A DNA stretch of 64,000 bases from positions 164,022 through 228,021 of the forward strand of contig NZ_JAUPEV010000002.1 of NCBI RefSeq assembly GCF_030686155.1, written 5' to 3'. Below the pieces are notes generated by a model. That model was not told the DNA's origin. It searched no databases and was given only the letters and a program-made list of their open reading frames with translations. Positions 9,184 to 17,332 of this stretch are shown here, one piece after another (positions within the stretch are counted from its first letter, which is position 1; each line of letters begins with the position of its first letter). This DNA comes from Helicobacter_J cappadocius. Lineage in GTDB: Bacteria; Campylobacterota; Campylobacteria; Campylobacterales; Helicobacteraceae. The position numbers and the translations under genes were made by a program.

Positions 9184-9330
9184 ATGGACTTGAATAATCT
9201 TCTAACAAATTCCTATTTTTACGCAGTAATGAGGAGTTAAAATAGTAATCTCAATCCCTGTTTGAAACATTTTTAGAGTTAAAATTTAGGTTATTTTTCT
9301 AAAATCAAAAATATTTAAGTCTAAATCAAA

Positions 9331-9336
9331 TACAAT
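9331..9336 (+). promoter_or_regulatory. petABC promoter, -10 box
   Basis: TACAAT lies 61 bases before the petA start, in the AT-rich context typical of Helicobacter promoters. The implied transcript start is near 9343, giving a leader of about 55 bases with a strong AAAAAGGAG ribosome site. Confidence 0.45.
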
Positions 9337-9397
9337 TCAGAGATTTTAATCTACGTTTTTCAAAAAAACAACCTAACAACAAAAAGGAGAATGGACG

Positions 9398-9901
9398 ATG
9401 GCTGAGATTAAACGACGTGATTTTTTAGGAATGACGCTCGGTGGCGTAACCGCTGTTGGAGCAATAACTTCTTTGGTCGCTATGAAAAAAACTTGGGATC
9501 CTTTGCCAAGTGTTGTATCTGCAGGTTTTACAACTGTGGATATTAGTGGAATCAAAGAAGGAGAGTTTTTTCAATCTGAATGGAGAGGTAAGCCTATCTA
9601 TATTATTCGAAAAACATCCGATGAGGGTTTTGATCCCAAAAGAGATTTTAAGATAAATGATAGTGTTTTTACATTAGGTATTCAAATTTGCACACACTTG
9701 GGATGTATTCCTATTTTTCATCCAGATTTAAAAGAATTTTTATGTCCATGCCATGGAGGAAAATTCACTATTGATGGAATTAATATAAAGGGTACTCCAC
9801 CACCAAGACCTTTTGATATACCACCTTTTAAGGTTGATGGAACAAAGATTGTGTTTGGAGAAGTGGGTGTTGAGTATCAAACAATGATAGGCAAGGCATA
9901 A
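9398..9901 (+). CDS. petA: Ubiquinol-cytochrome c reductase, Rieske iron-sulfur subunit
   Basis: 167 residues. It carries the 2Fe-2S cluster of the bc1 complex and moves electrons from quinol to the cytochrome c subunit. The N-terminus has a twin-arginine signal (KRRDFLGM) that stays as the membrane anchor. The cluster boxes are CTHLGC and CPCHGG, each with Cys and His ligands, and a GTPPPRP segment follows as in the family. It is first in petABC, with AAGGAG and then ATG 9398. Confidence 0.97.
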   Translation: MAEIKRRDFLGMTLGGVTAVGAITSLVAMKKTWDPLPSVVSAGFTTVDISGIKEGEFFQSEWRGKPIYIIRKTSDEGFDPKRDFKINDSVFTLGIQICTHLGCIPIFHPDLKEFLCPCHGGKFTIDGINIKGTPPPRPFDIPPFKVDGTKIVFGEVGVEYQTMIGKA

Positions 9902-9911
9902 GGAGGAAAAA

Positions 9912-11153
9912 ATGGCAGAAATTAAAAAGGCTGATGGATTCATTGATTGGTTAGATCAGAGGCTGGGAGTCAAAAAATTAACAAAAGTTTTGATGACTGA
10001 ATACTGGATTCCTAAAAACATAAATTTTTTGTGGGCTATGGGAGTTGTTTTGACAGCTCTATTTACCATACTTCTTGTTTCGGGAATTTTTTTATTGATG
10101 TATTATAAGCCCGATGCAAATATGGCTTTTGATAGTGTTAATTATACAATTATGCAAGAAGTTGCATATGGTTGGCTATGGCGACATATTCATGCTGTTG
10201 CAGCAAGTATGATATTTGTTATTCTTTATATTCATATGTTTGTTGCCATTTACTATGGCTCTTATAAAAGAGGCAGAGAGATGATTTGGGTAAGTGGTAT
10301 GTTGCTGTTTGTGACATTTTCTGCAGAAGCATTCAGTGGATATATGTTGCCTTGGGGGCAGATGAGTTATTGGGCTGCAACAGTTATTACAAATCTTTTT
10401 GGTGGTATTCCTTTTATAGGCAATGATGTTGTTGAATGGATAAGAGGAAACTATGTAGTTGCAGATTCTACACTGACAAGATTTTTTATGTTGCACGTAT
10501 TTTTACTTCCCGTAGTGATTATGATCTTGATCGTAGTGCATTTTTATTCGCTTAGAATTCCTCATGTTAATAATCAAGAAGGCGAGGTTTTTGATTTTGA
10601 AGCTGAGGAGAAAAAATACATTGAAGGGAAGAAAAAAGATTCAAAAGTAATTCCATTTTGGCCAGTATTTCTCTCAAAAGATATATTTGTTATCTGTACC
10701 TTCATGATATTTTTCTTTTATTTGGTTTGTTATCACTATGAATTTGCTATGGATCCTGTAAATTTTGATCCTGCTAATAGCTTGAAAACACCTACACACA
10801 TTTATCCTGAGTGGTATTTTTTATGGAGTTATGAAGTACTTAGAGGATTCTTTTTTAGTGCAAATCTAGGATTGATAGCTTTTGGTATTGCTCAAGTTAT
10901 TTTCTTTTTCTTACCTTGGTTAGATAGAAGTCAAAAAGTAGCACCAGCACATAAGAGACCTTTATTTTTTATTTGGTATTGGTTGATGATAATTGATCTG
11001 ATTGTTTTAACAATCTTTGGAAAGCTACCACCAGAAGGAAACAGTATTTATATAGGGTTTGTTGCCTCTATAGCATTTTTGTTCTTATTTCTTGTGGCAT
11101 TACCAGTGATTACAATTATGGAAAGAAATAAAAATGGAGGTGCAAAATGCTAA
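9912..11153 (+). CDS. petB: Cytochrome b subunit of the bc1 complex
   Basis: 413 residues and about eight transmembrane helices. It contains both quinone sites and two b hemes. Paired His ligands appear in WRHIHAVAA and in the helix with MLHVFLLP. The quinol-site motif appears as PEWY (in THIYPEWYFLW). Length fits the fused, full-length cytochrome b rather than split b6/subunit IV. It lies 10 bases after petA, and its end overlaps petC by 7 bases. Confidence 0.97.
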   Translation: MAEIKKADGFIDWLDQRLGVKKLTKVLMTEYWIPKNINFLWAMGVVLTALFTILLVSGIFLLMYYKPDANMAFDSVNYTIMQEVAYGWLWRHIHAVAASMIFVILYIHMFVAIYYGSYKRGREMIWVSGMLLFVTFSAEAFSGYMLPWGQMSYWAATVITNLFGGIPFIGNDVVEWIRGNYVVADSTLTRFFMLHVFLLPVVIMILIVVHFYSLRIPHVNNQEGEVFDFEAEEKKYIEGKKKDSKVIPFWPVFLSKDIFVICTFMIFFFYLVCYHYEFAMDPVNFDPANSLKTPTHIYPEWYFLWSYEVLRGFFFSANLGLIAFGIAQVIFFFLPWLDRSQKVAPAHKRPLFFIWYWLMIIDLIVLTIFGKLPPEGNSIYIGFVASIAFLFLFLVALPVITIMERNKNGGAKC

Positions 11154-12007
11154 GGGAGTTAAAAATACTTCTTCTTTTAATTATTGTTGTGGGTATTATT
11201 TATTGGGGTGTTGAGCCTTTAGCTCATTCTATTATGCATCCAAAGGTTGCACCTGCAGATTATGAGTTTAAAGATTTGGACAAAATAGATTTGAGTAAGG
11301 GTGATGCCCAGAAGGGAAAAAAGTTAGTTACAGAGAATTGTACTGCTTGTCATGGAATCAAAGCTGAAAAAATTAATCCTCCCATGGATAATGCTTCTTC
11401 TGCGAGTAGCTACGGAGTAGTTCCTCCTGATCTATCAAATATTGCAGCAGTGCTTGATCATAATTTTTTGGCAAACTTCATTAAAAATCCTGTTAAGGCA
11501 ACTGAACTTTCTCATAAGTTTGGTGACTCCAATCCCTATCCAATGCCTGGTTATGACTGGATGAGTGATGATGAAATCTCTGATATTGTAGCTTATCTTG
11601 CTTCTATCGCATCTAAGAACCTTAGCGATAAAGATGTATTCACTCAAGCTTGTGATAGATGTCATAGTATCAGGTATGATAAAATGGTTGCCCTTACTCC
11701 TGATGCTGATTTGGAAAGGTATTTGGGTACCAAAGCTCCTGACTTGTCTATGATGATAAGAAGTCGAGGTCCTAAAGAATTGAGCGTATTTATTAATAAT
11801 CCTCAAAAAATGATACCTAATACTCCAATGCCTAGAGTTGGACTTACACAACAGGCCGAGAAACAAGTTATTAGCTATTTGGAAAAAGTAGGTGATAGTA
11901 AAAAAGCACAAAGAGATTCACTTGGAATTAAGATTATGATATTCTTTGCAGTAATGGCATTACTTGCATATGCTTGGAAACGGAAAATATGGAGTGATTT
12001 ACATTAA
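11147..12007 (+). CDS. petC: Diheme cytochrome c subunit of the bc1 complex
   Basis: 286 residues with two CxxCH heme sites, CTACHG (about residue 66) and CDRCHS (about 174). It is therefore the diheme type found in epsilonproteobacteria rather than the monoheme cytochrome c1. It has an N-terminal anchor (about 5-25) and a second hydrophobic helix near the C-terminus (about 261-278), with the heme domains in the periplasm. It passes electrons on to small c-type cytochromes, such as the c553 encoded at 50.1 kb. Its start overlaps the petB end. Confidence 0.95.
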   Translation: MLRELKILLLLIIVVGIIYWGVEPLAHSIMHPKVAPADYEFKDLDKIDLSKGDAQKGKKLVTENCTACHGIKAEKINPPMDNASSASSYGVVPPDLSNIAAVLDHNFLANFIKNPVKATELSHKFGDSNPYPMPGYDWMSDDEISDIVAYLASIASKNLSDKDVFTQACDRCHSIRYDKMVALTPDADLERYLGTKAPDLSMMIRSRGPKELSVFINNPQKMIPNTPMPRVGLTQQAEKQVISYLEKVGDSKKAQRDSLGIKIMIFFAVMALLAYAWKRKIWSDLH

Positions 12008-12035
12008 AAAAAATAACATAAAGCTTCATATTATA

Positions 12036-12067
12036 ATACCCTCCCTTGTTTTACGAGGGGAGGGTAT
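12036..12067 (+). terminator. petABC terminator
   Basis: A perfect 10-base-pair stem, ATACCCTCCC with GGGAGGGTAT, around a 12-base loop, 29 bases after the petC stop. The downstream flank is AT-rich but has no long U run. Confidence 0.7.
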
Positions 12068-12124
12068 ATCTTCTATATTTTACTCATGTTTTGAGTTTAA
12101 TTAAAAATTATTATCAAATAAATT

Positions 12125-12560
12125 CTTAATATTCCTTTATTTTAATAATCTTATTAGGGTTTTTCTTAGGAAAGACTATAAGATGACTAGGCTCAATATA
12201 TTGCTGTTTTAATTTAAACCAATGTTTGCAGTCATATATACTTAATTGCGATTATTATTTAGAGAATAATTAAGAATAAATTTGTGGAATGCAAACTCAA
12301 GCACTCTAAAAAGAATCATTTCCTATAATAAGGCAATATCAATATCTATCACCTTGATATCAAGTTATCTTTTTAAGCTTTTTACCAAATCGTCATTATC
12401 AGTTAAATGCAATCCTATCGCGATCTTCAATCAAGCTCACTTGCTTCACAATGAGGGACTTTATTGATATTTTCAAATTCAAAGCAAATCGATATCGCAA
12501 GGATTGGAAATTAAAAATAAAATATAGTATCTTAAAATTAAAAAAATGATACTACCTAAT
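12125..12560 (-). pseudogene. Gene-free gap with possible decayed coding remnant
   Basis: The 0.5 kb between the petC terminator and motB has no intact gene. Read leftwards, it contains protein-like stretches in different frames separated by stops and frameshifts: one with SLIVKQVSLIEDRDRIAFN (about 12400-12460), one with DIKVIDIDIALL (about 12325-12360), and one ending HLIVFPKKNPNKIIKIKEY (stop near 12127). The order and direction are consistent with one inactivated leftward gene. No family is recognised, and chance open frames in AT-rich DNA remain possible. Confidence 0.3.
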
Positions 12561-12592
12561 TAGGATTAATTATTAAAAATTAATATAACGAT

Positions 12593-13378
12593 TTACTTAT
12601 CTTTTTTCTTATTTTTATCAAGAATGGATTTTACTTCTTCAAGATTATTTGGATTTGTGGAGAGATAAATCTCTACACGATTATTTTTAATTTTGTTTTC
12701 TGGACTATTATTTGGTGCGATAGGTTTGCTATCTCCATAAGACGAAAAAGAGAGTTGGTTAGGTGAAACACCATCTTGTATTAACGCTCTCATTACTTTA
12801 GCAGCTCTACTTGCGGCAAGCTCATAATGATCTTTAAAATCGGAAGTTTTGCTCAATGGAGAATTATCTGTAAAACCTCTGACATCAATCATCACTTGAG
12901 GAGGAAGTTTTTTTATGATTTGTGCGATTCTTTTGATATACATTATCATATCGCTATTAGCAATCTCTGAGCTTCCTTCCTTAAATATAAGATTTGCAGG
13001 AAGTCTAAGTGTTGTTCCTTGTTCTATTTGTTCTAAAATACCACCTTCCTCGGTCATATCTTGGAGTTGAGCAACATTTTCTATTGACATCGAAGAAGAA
13101 TTTTGATCAGACTGCCTAATTTTTTCTCCCTCAGTCTGTTCGGATTCTTCGCCAGGATTTGGAGGTATGGGTAAAACAGGCTGGAGGGTTTCGGGTTTGG
13201 CAGTAGAGTCAAATATTTTTATAAATTCAACTTTTAGAGCTTCAACCTTTGATTTATTCGTTGCAGATATAGCATAAAGAGCAATAAAAAGTGCAAGTAA
13301 TAAGGACAAAAAGTCTGCATAGGGTACCGCCCATTTTTCACCTGCTGGACATTCTTCTGCTTTTTTCTTTTTAGCCAT
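12593..13378 (-). CDS. motB: Flagellar motor stator protein MotB
   Basis: 261 residues. MotB anchors the MotA/B proton channel to peptidoglycan. The single transmembrane helix near residues 20-42 starts with the proton-carrying Asp22 in VPYADFLSLL. A plug/linker region follows. The C-terminal OmpA-like peptidoglycan-binding domain (about 115-245) contains the VRGFTDNSPL and SRAAKVMRAL motifs. It lies 10 bases after motA on the same strand. Confidence 0.96.
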   Translation of the reverse strand: MAKKKKAEECPAGEKWAVPYADFLSLLLALFIALYAISATNKSKVEALKVEFIKIFDSTAKPETLQPVLPIPPNPGEESEQTEGEKIRQSDQNSSSMSIENVAQLQDMTEEGGILEQIEQGTTLRLPANLIFKEGSSEIANSDMIMYIKRIAQIIKKLPPQVMIDVRGFTDNSPLSKTSDFKDHYELAASRAAKVMRALIQDGVSPNQLSFSSYGDSKPIAPNNSPENKIKNNRVEIYLSTNPNNLEEVKSILDKNKKKDK

Positions 13379-13388
13379 TCATTTTTCT

Positions 13389-14159
13389 TTATTCAAACTG
13401 TGAAACCTTAGGTTCGTCAGGACCTAAGAAGCTCAATAATTTTGCTTCCAAACTTCTAGGGTTATCGCCATTGGCGATTCCGATAATTCCTTCTAAGACG
13501 ACAATCTTTTCTTTTACGATGTCTTTTGATTTCGCTTTGAGTTTATTTCCCCAAGGACCAAATATAGCATAACTACACATAATACCCGTAACTGTCGCTG
13601 TAAATGCTCCTGCTATTCCCGCTGCCATTTCAGCAGGATTATCAAGTTTTTGTAGTGCTAACATTAGACCCATAACTGCCCCAACAAGACCAAATGTAGG
13701 AGCTGATTCTCCTGCGATAATCCAATAATGGGCTGCCCCGTGATAATACTCTTCAAGTTCTTCTATTTGAACTTCCATATCTTCTCTAACAGATTTAGCA
13801 TCTTTTCCATCTATAATCATGGATAAAGCTTCTCTGGTAAAGTCATCTTCAATTTGTGCAGCTTTTGCTTCTAACGATAGAACACCATCTCTTCTAGCTA
13901 GAGTGGCAAACTCCACAAGTTGTCTTATCGTAGCGTTTAAATTGACTTTTGAACCAAGAAAAACAACCTTAAGTTCTTTGTAACCAGCTTTTACAAAACG
14001 AGCATGTGTACCGGTCATTGCAGAAAACAAGGTTGTGGGAACGATAATAATAACAGAGCTTAAATGGACAATGTGCAATGGATTTCCACCTTCTAAAATA
14101 TCTCCTAGTGATATTGAAGAGAGTGCAAGAACCATACCTAATAAAGTCGAGAGATCCAT
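13389..14159 (-). CDS. motA: Flagellar motor stator protein MotA
   Basis: 256 residues. With MotB it forms the proton-driven stator that turns the flagellum. It has four hydrophobic helices, the last pair in the region with APTFGLVGAVMGLMLAL and the AAGIAGAFTATVTGI segment, and the large cytoplasmic loop with charged residues that contacts FliG. It starts at ATG with GGATGGATT upstream, and is followed by motB. Confidence 0.96.
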   Translation of the reverse strand: MDLSTLLGMVLALSSISLGDILEGGNPLHIVHLSSVIIIVPTTLFSAMTGTHARFVKAGYKELKVVFLGSKVNLNATIRQLVEFATLARRDGVLSLEAKAAQIEDDFTREALSMIIDGKDAKSVREDMEVQIEELEEYYHGAAHYWIIAGESAPTFGLVGAVMGLMLALQKLDNPAEMAAGIAGAFTATVTGIMCSYAIFGPWGNKLKAKSKDIVKEKIVVLEGIIGIANGDNPRSLEAKLLSFLGPDEPKVSQFE

Positions 14160-14219
14160 AATCCATCCATCATTTTGATTTTATTTTGAATATATTATAA
14201 CCAATTAATCGGCATTTTT

Positions 14220-14633
14220 TTAAATTTTTATTGTTTCTTCACAAATTTCTGTTTCTTTGATCCTGAAAGATTTGACTTGGGGTATTTTTTCTAGCAAGGA
14301 TATGATAGTGTAGCTATGTCTATGATCATAAATATATTTCATATCTTCATTAGACGGATATGCTTTTGAATGTGGATGTGAATGGAATATACCGATAATT
14401 TCAAGATTTTCTTTTTTGCACTTTATTAGAGCATCTAATTGTTCTTGAGGAGAAAACATAAAGAAGTCTTTTGGATTTTCATGAATATTATTCATCTTGA
14501 ATATTTGTTTGACAATGTTTTGATTATTTGATGTATCTCTAAAACCAAAAAAATATCCACAACACTCCTTAGGTGAGTGCAATTTGGCATAGTTGATAAG
14601 TTCTTGAAAAAATACCTCGCCTAAAACTATCAT
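14220..14633 (-). CDS. JAMM/MPN+ metalloprotease
   Basis: 137 residues, the size of stand-alone bacterial JAMM peptidases (Mec/CysO-hydrolase type). The zinc motif is complete: Glu23 in PKECCGYF, His84 and His86 in FHSHPHS, then Ser94 and Asp97 in PSNED. Bacterial members cleave the peptide after the Gly-Gly end of ubiquitin-like sulfur carriers. Its ATG overlaps the stop of the adjacent E1-like gene (ATGA), so the two are translationally coupled. No ThiS/MoaD/CysO-like carrier gene is seen in the window. Confidence 0.88.
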   Translation of the reverse strand: MIVLGEVFFQELINYAKLHSPKECCGYFFGFRDTSNNQNIVKQIFKMNNIHENPKDFFMFSPQEQLDALIKCKKENLEIIGIFHSHPHSKAYPSNEDMKYIYDHRHSYTIISLLEKIPQVKSFRIKETEICEETIKI

Positions 14634-15409
14634 TGCGGGTAATCCTTCAGTTTTTTGATACCATCTTTACCACATACACGACATTCGGGATTTTTAGATA
14701 CTTGTATTTTCCTAAAATCCATCGTTTTTGCATCCATCATTAGCAAATTATTGGTGATGAGTTCTTCAATATTTAACAAATATTTTATTGCTTCTGCAGC
14801 TTGTATGCAGCCTATAATTCCCGGAATAACTCCAAATAAACCAGCCCTAAACTTGGGATTGAGTTCCACTGGGGGAGGGGTATCAAAAGCACAAGCAAAA
14901 CAAGCGGTTTTATGAGGAATAACTGTCATTGTCTGTCCTCTGTATTTTAGCACCCCTGCATGGGAGTATGGTTTATTTGCTAGGATACAAGCATCATTAA
15001 TGAGGAATTTTCCTGCAAAATTATCTGTAGCATCTATGATAAAATCGTATTCTTGCACAATCTTTAGAGCATTTAAAGAGGTAAATTTTTCAAAGTAAGT
15101 ATGCACCTCTACTTCTGGATTGATGGCATTCATTCTGATTTTCGCAGATCTAGTTTTTGGGTGCGAAATTTCATCTGTCGTGTGAATAATCTGTCTTTGA
15201 AGATTGCTGATTTCAACTATATCAAAATCTAAAATACCAATTTTTCCTATTCCTGCAGCTGTCAAATACATAGCATTGGGGGATCCTAATCCTCCAGCTC
15301 CTATGATAAGAACGCTTGAGTGAAGGAGTTTTTCTTGCCCCTCTTCTCCAACATCTTCAAGCATAATATGTCTCAAATAACGTTCTTTTTGACTTTGAGT
15401 AAGTTTCAT
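14630..15409 (-). CDS. ThiF/MoeB/HesA family E1-like adenylyltransferase
   Basis: About 259 residues from ATG 15409, chosen because AAGGAG lies just before it. An earlier in-frame start would overlap the preceding gene. These enzymes adenylate the C-terminal glycine of ubiquitin-like sulfur carriers. The nucleotide loop GAGGLGS is at 37-43, the Arg pair region near 72, and the magnesium Asp in DATDN. The zinc cysteines are C170/C173 (CFAC) and C243/C246 (CRVC). Cys201 lies in GIIGCIQAAEA. H. pylori has a homologue annotated thiF beside motA. Whether the partner is ThiS, MoaD or another carrier is not shown. Confidence 0.88.
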   Translation of the reverse strand: MKLTQSQKERYLRHIMLEDVGEEGQEKLLHSSVLIIGAGGLGSPNAMYLTAAGIGKIGILDFDIVEISNLQRQIIHTTDEISHPKTRSAKIRMNAINPEVEVHTYFEKFTSLNALKIVQEYDFIIDATDNFAGKFLINDACILANKPYSHAGVLKYRGQTMTVIPHKTACFACAFDTPPPVELNPKFRAGLFGVIPGIIGCIQAAEAIKYLLNIEELITNNLLMMDAKTMDFRKIQVSKNPECRVCGKDGIKKLKDYPQ

Positions 15410-15420
15410 TTTTTCTCCTT

Positions 15421-16032
15421 TTAGATTCTTTTGATCCATAGATCTGCGTTTTTTTGTTCTTGAAATAAAGAAGTGTTTTGACCATGACCAGGATAAATCG
15501 TTTTATCTGTGTCTGATTGAATTTGTCGGAACCTTATAAGAGATTCTTTCATATCAGAAGGGTTGGAATACGGAAAATCATATCTACCAATTGAGCGATA
15601 GAATATAAAATCGCCACTAAAAATAATATTATCTATTTCAATAATGGAACATCCGGGCGTATGCCCAGGAAGATGATGATATTTGATTGTATAATCAGAA
15701 ATTTTTAACGTAGAAGTGGATTTTTCTCCTTCTATTATATTACTTGGAGTGCATGGCGTTAGACCGGTTTGAAAACAATCAGTTTCCAGCATAAATACAT
15801 CTTTTTTTGGACAATAAATCGGGGTATTCGGAAGGTTTGATTTTAACTCTGCCAAACTCCAAATATGATCATAGTGTCCGTGAGTTATTAGTATGGCCAA
15901 AGGGTTTGTAGAGTTTTCTAGCACCCACTCACTTGCTCCAATGCCAGGATCTACAATAAAGTCTCCCTTAGAAGTACCATATATATAGCAGTTTGTTTGA
16001 GGTGCTCCAAAGGCCTTTTTGAGGAGTTTCAT
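15421..16032 (-). CDS. Metallo-beta-lactamase fold hydrolase, glyoxalase II-like
   Basis: 203 residues. The metal motif THGHYDH is at 50-56. Further ligands appear as HLPGHTPGC, the Asp in FSGDFIFY, and the C-terminal PGHG. The size and motif set fit the short YcbL-type hydroxyacylglutathione hydrolase-like group, whose substrates are often unknown. It is the first gene of the leftward MBL-E1-JAMM run, with 11 bases between it and the E1-like gene. The order MBL-thiF-motA is shared with H. pylori (HP0813-HP0815). Confidence 0.88.
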   Translation of the reverse strand: MKLLKKAFGAPQTNCYIYGTSKGDFIVDPGIGASEWVLENSTNPLAILITHGHYDHIWSLAELKSNLPNTPIYCPKKDVFMLETDCFQTGLTPCTPSNIIEGEKSTSTLKISDYTIKYHHLPGHTPGCSIIEIDNIIFSGDFIFYRSIGRYDFPYSNPSDMKESLIRFRQIQSDTDKTIYPGHGQNTSLFQEQKNADLWIKRI

Positions 16033-16127
16033 CAGTTATTTCCTTCTTTTATACATTTGCAACCAAAGTATGTTGTATTCTAGCTAATATCAACCTAAGA
16101 TTTTATTAAATATTCAGGCAAAGATAG

Positions 16128-16133
16128 TACAAT
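16128..16133 (+). promoter_or_regulatory. Promoter -10 box for the aminotransferase-like gene
   Basis: TACAAT 42 bases before the start codon at 16175, in an AT-rich intergenic region between divergent genes. The implied leader is about 35 bases. Confidence 0.4.
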
Positions 16134-16174
16134 CTATGAAAACACACATTAAATATGTAAAAAAGGCTTAAGAG

Positions 16175-17332
16175 ATGTTTGACAAGAATTACAAAATAGA
16201 TGATTTGATGGAGATTGATAATCAATATATATTGCATACTTATGAACGTAAAAAGATTCGCTTTGCTTATGGAGATGGTTCAAAACTCTACACCCCTTGC
16301 AGTAAGCAATTTATCGATTTTGGAAGTGGGATTGGTGAGAATATATTAGGATATGGAAATCCAAAATTTGTCAAGGGTATAAGCGAACAAGCACGAGATT
16401 TGATAAGTTTGTCCAATTATTATTTAGTAGAACCTCAAGCTCTTTTAGCAAAAAAAATATTAGAACTTAGCGGTTTTGATGCGAGGATATTTTTTGGAAA
16501 CTCTGGAGAGGATGCAAATAGATGTGCGATAAGAATTGCAAAGAAGTTTGGAGACAAAGATAGAGATAAGATTATTGTATTGGGCAATCAATTTTATGAT
16601 CGGATTATGGGTGAGAATGATTTTGTTTCTGAATATTTTATATGTGCTCAAGACATTGATGATATTTATTCCTTGGTTGATCATAAAACTTGTGCTATTT
16701 TTATGGAGTTCTCTGAAGATGGAGTAGAATTTTTAAGAACACACATGGTTCAAATAACACATCTAGCAGATTTTTTGAAAAAAAAGAAAATTCTTTTTAT
16801 GGTTGATGAAAATCAGAGTGGAGTATATAGAAGTGGAGAAATCTTTGTATCTAGTTTGTATGGATTGATGCCAGATGTATTGACAATTTCAGGAGGATTG
16901 GGTGGAGGAGTGCCTATTGGAGCTACGATATGCAGTCTAAAAGATATCTTTACACATGGTGATTATGAAAATGTATTCGGAGGAAATTTTCTTTCTTCAA
17001 GGGCTGGATTGCTTGTGTTTGAAGCATTGGAAGAAGAGCATAAGAGTGGAAATTTGGAAAGAACGATTGATTTATTCAATATTCAATTGGATAAAATACT
17101 AAAGAATTTTTCTAATTTATTTGAAAAAAAAGTTGGAGTAGGTCTTATGTTGAGTTTGGTGATCAAGGATGAAAAAAATCAAAAAAATATTATTGAAAGT
17201 GCTTTTGAAGAACAGCTTTTGATACTCAAAGGAGATAAAGACAGAATAAGATTCTTACCTGCGTTGAATATAAGCATTGATGAAATCAATGAAGGATTTG
17301 AACGTTTACATAAAGCTTGCGAAAAGTTATGA
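16175..17332 (+). CDS. Class III aminotransferase-fold protein lacking the PLP lysine (ArgD-like)
   Basis: 385 residues, about the length of acetylornithine aminotransferase, with the fold landmarks in order: IDFGSGIGENILGYGNP, FFGNSGEDANRCAIRIAKKFG (106-126), MVDENQSGVYRSGEIF (209-224), GLGGGVPIGA (241-250), FGGNFL, and a C-terminal RFLPALNIS segment. Asp211, which would hold the PLP ring nitrogen, is kept. In active enzymes the 241-250 motif is preceded by Ala-Lys, and that Lys forms the Schiff base. Here the residues are Ser239-Gly240 (codons tca gga). The region aligning to EPIQGEGG is also altered (MEFSEDGV). The frame is intact, so this looks like a maintained pseudoenzyme or one with a changed role. 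Confidence 0.8.
   Translation: MFDKNYKIDDLMEIDNQYILHTYERKKIRFAYGDGSKLYTPCSKQFIDFGSGIGENILGYGNPKFVKGISEQARDLISLSNYYLVEPQALLAKKILELSGFDARIFFGNSGEDANRCAIRIAKKFGDKDRDKIIVLGNQFYDRIMGENDFVSEYFICAQDIDDIYSLVDHKTCAIFMEFSEDGVEFLRTHMVQITHLADFLKKKKILFMVDENQSGVYRSGEIFVSSLYGLMPDVLTISGGLGGGVPIGATICSLKDIFTHGDYENVFGGNFLSSRAGLLVFEALEEEHKSGNLERTIDLFNIQLDKILKNFSNLFEKKVGVGLMLSLVIKDEKNQKNIIESAFEEQLLILKGDKDRIRFLPALNISIDEINEGFERLHKACEKL

Noticed and set aside
12282..12467. A 61-codon plus-strand frame in the petC-motB gap
   Set aside because: No ribosome site, no recognisable motif, and it lies opposite the more protein-like remnant on the minus strand.
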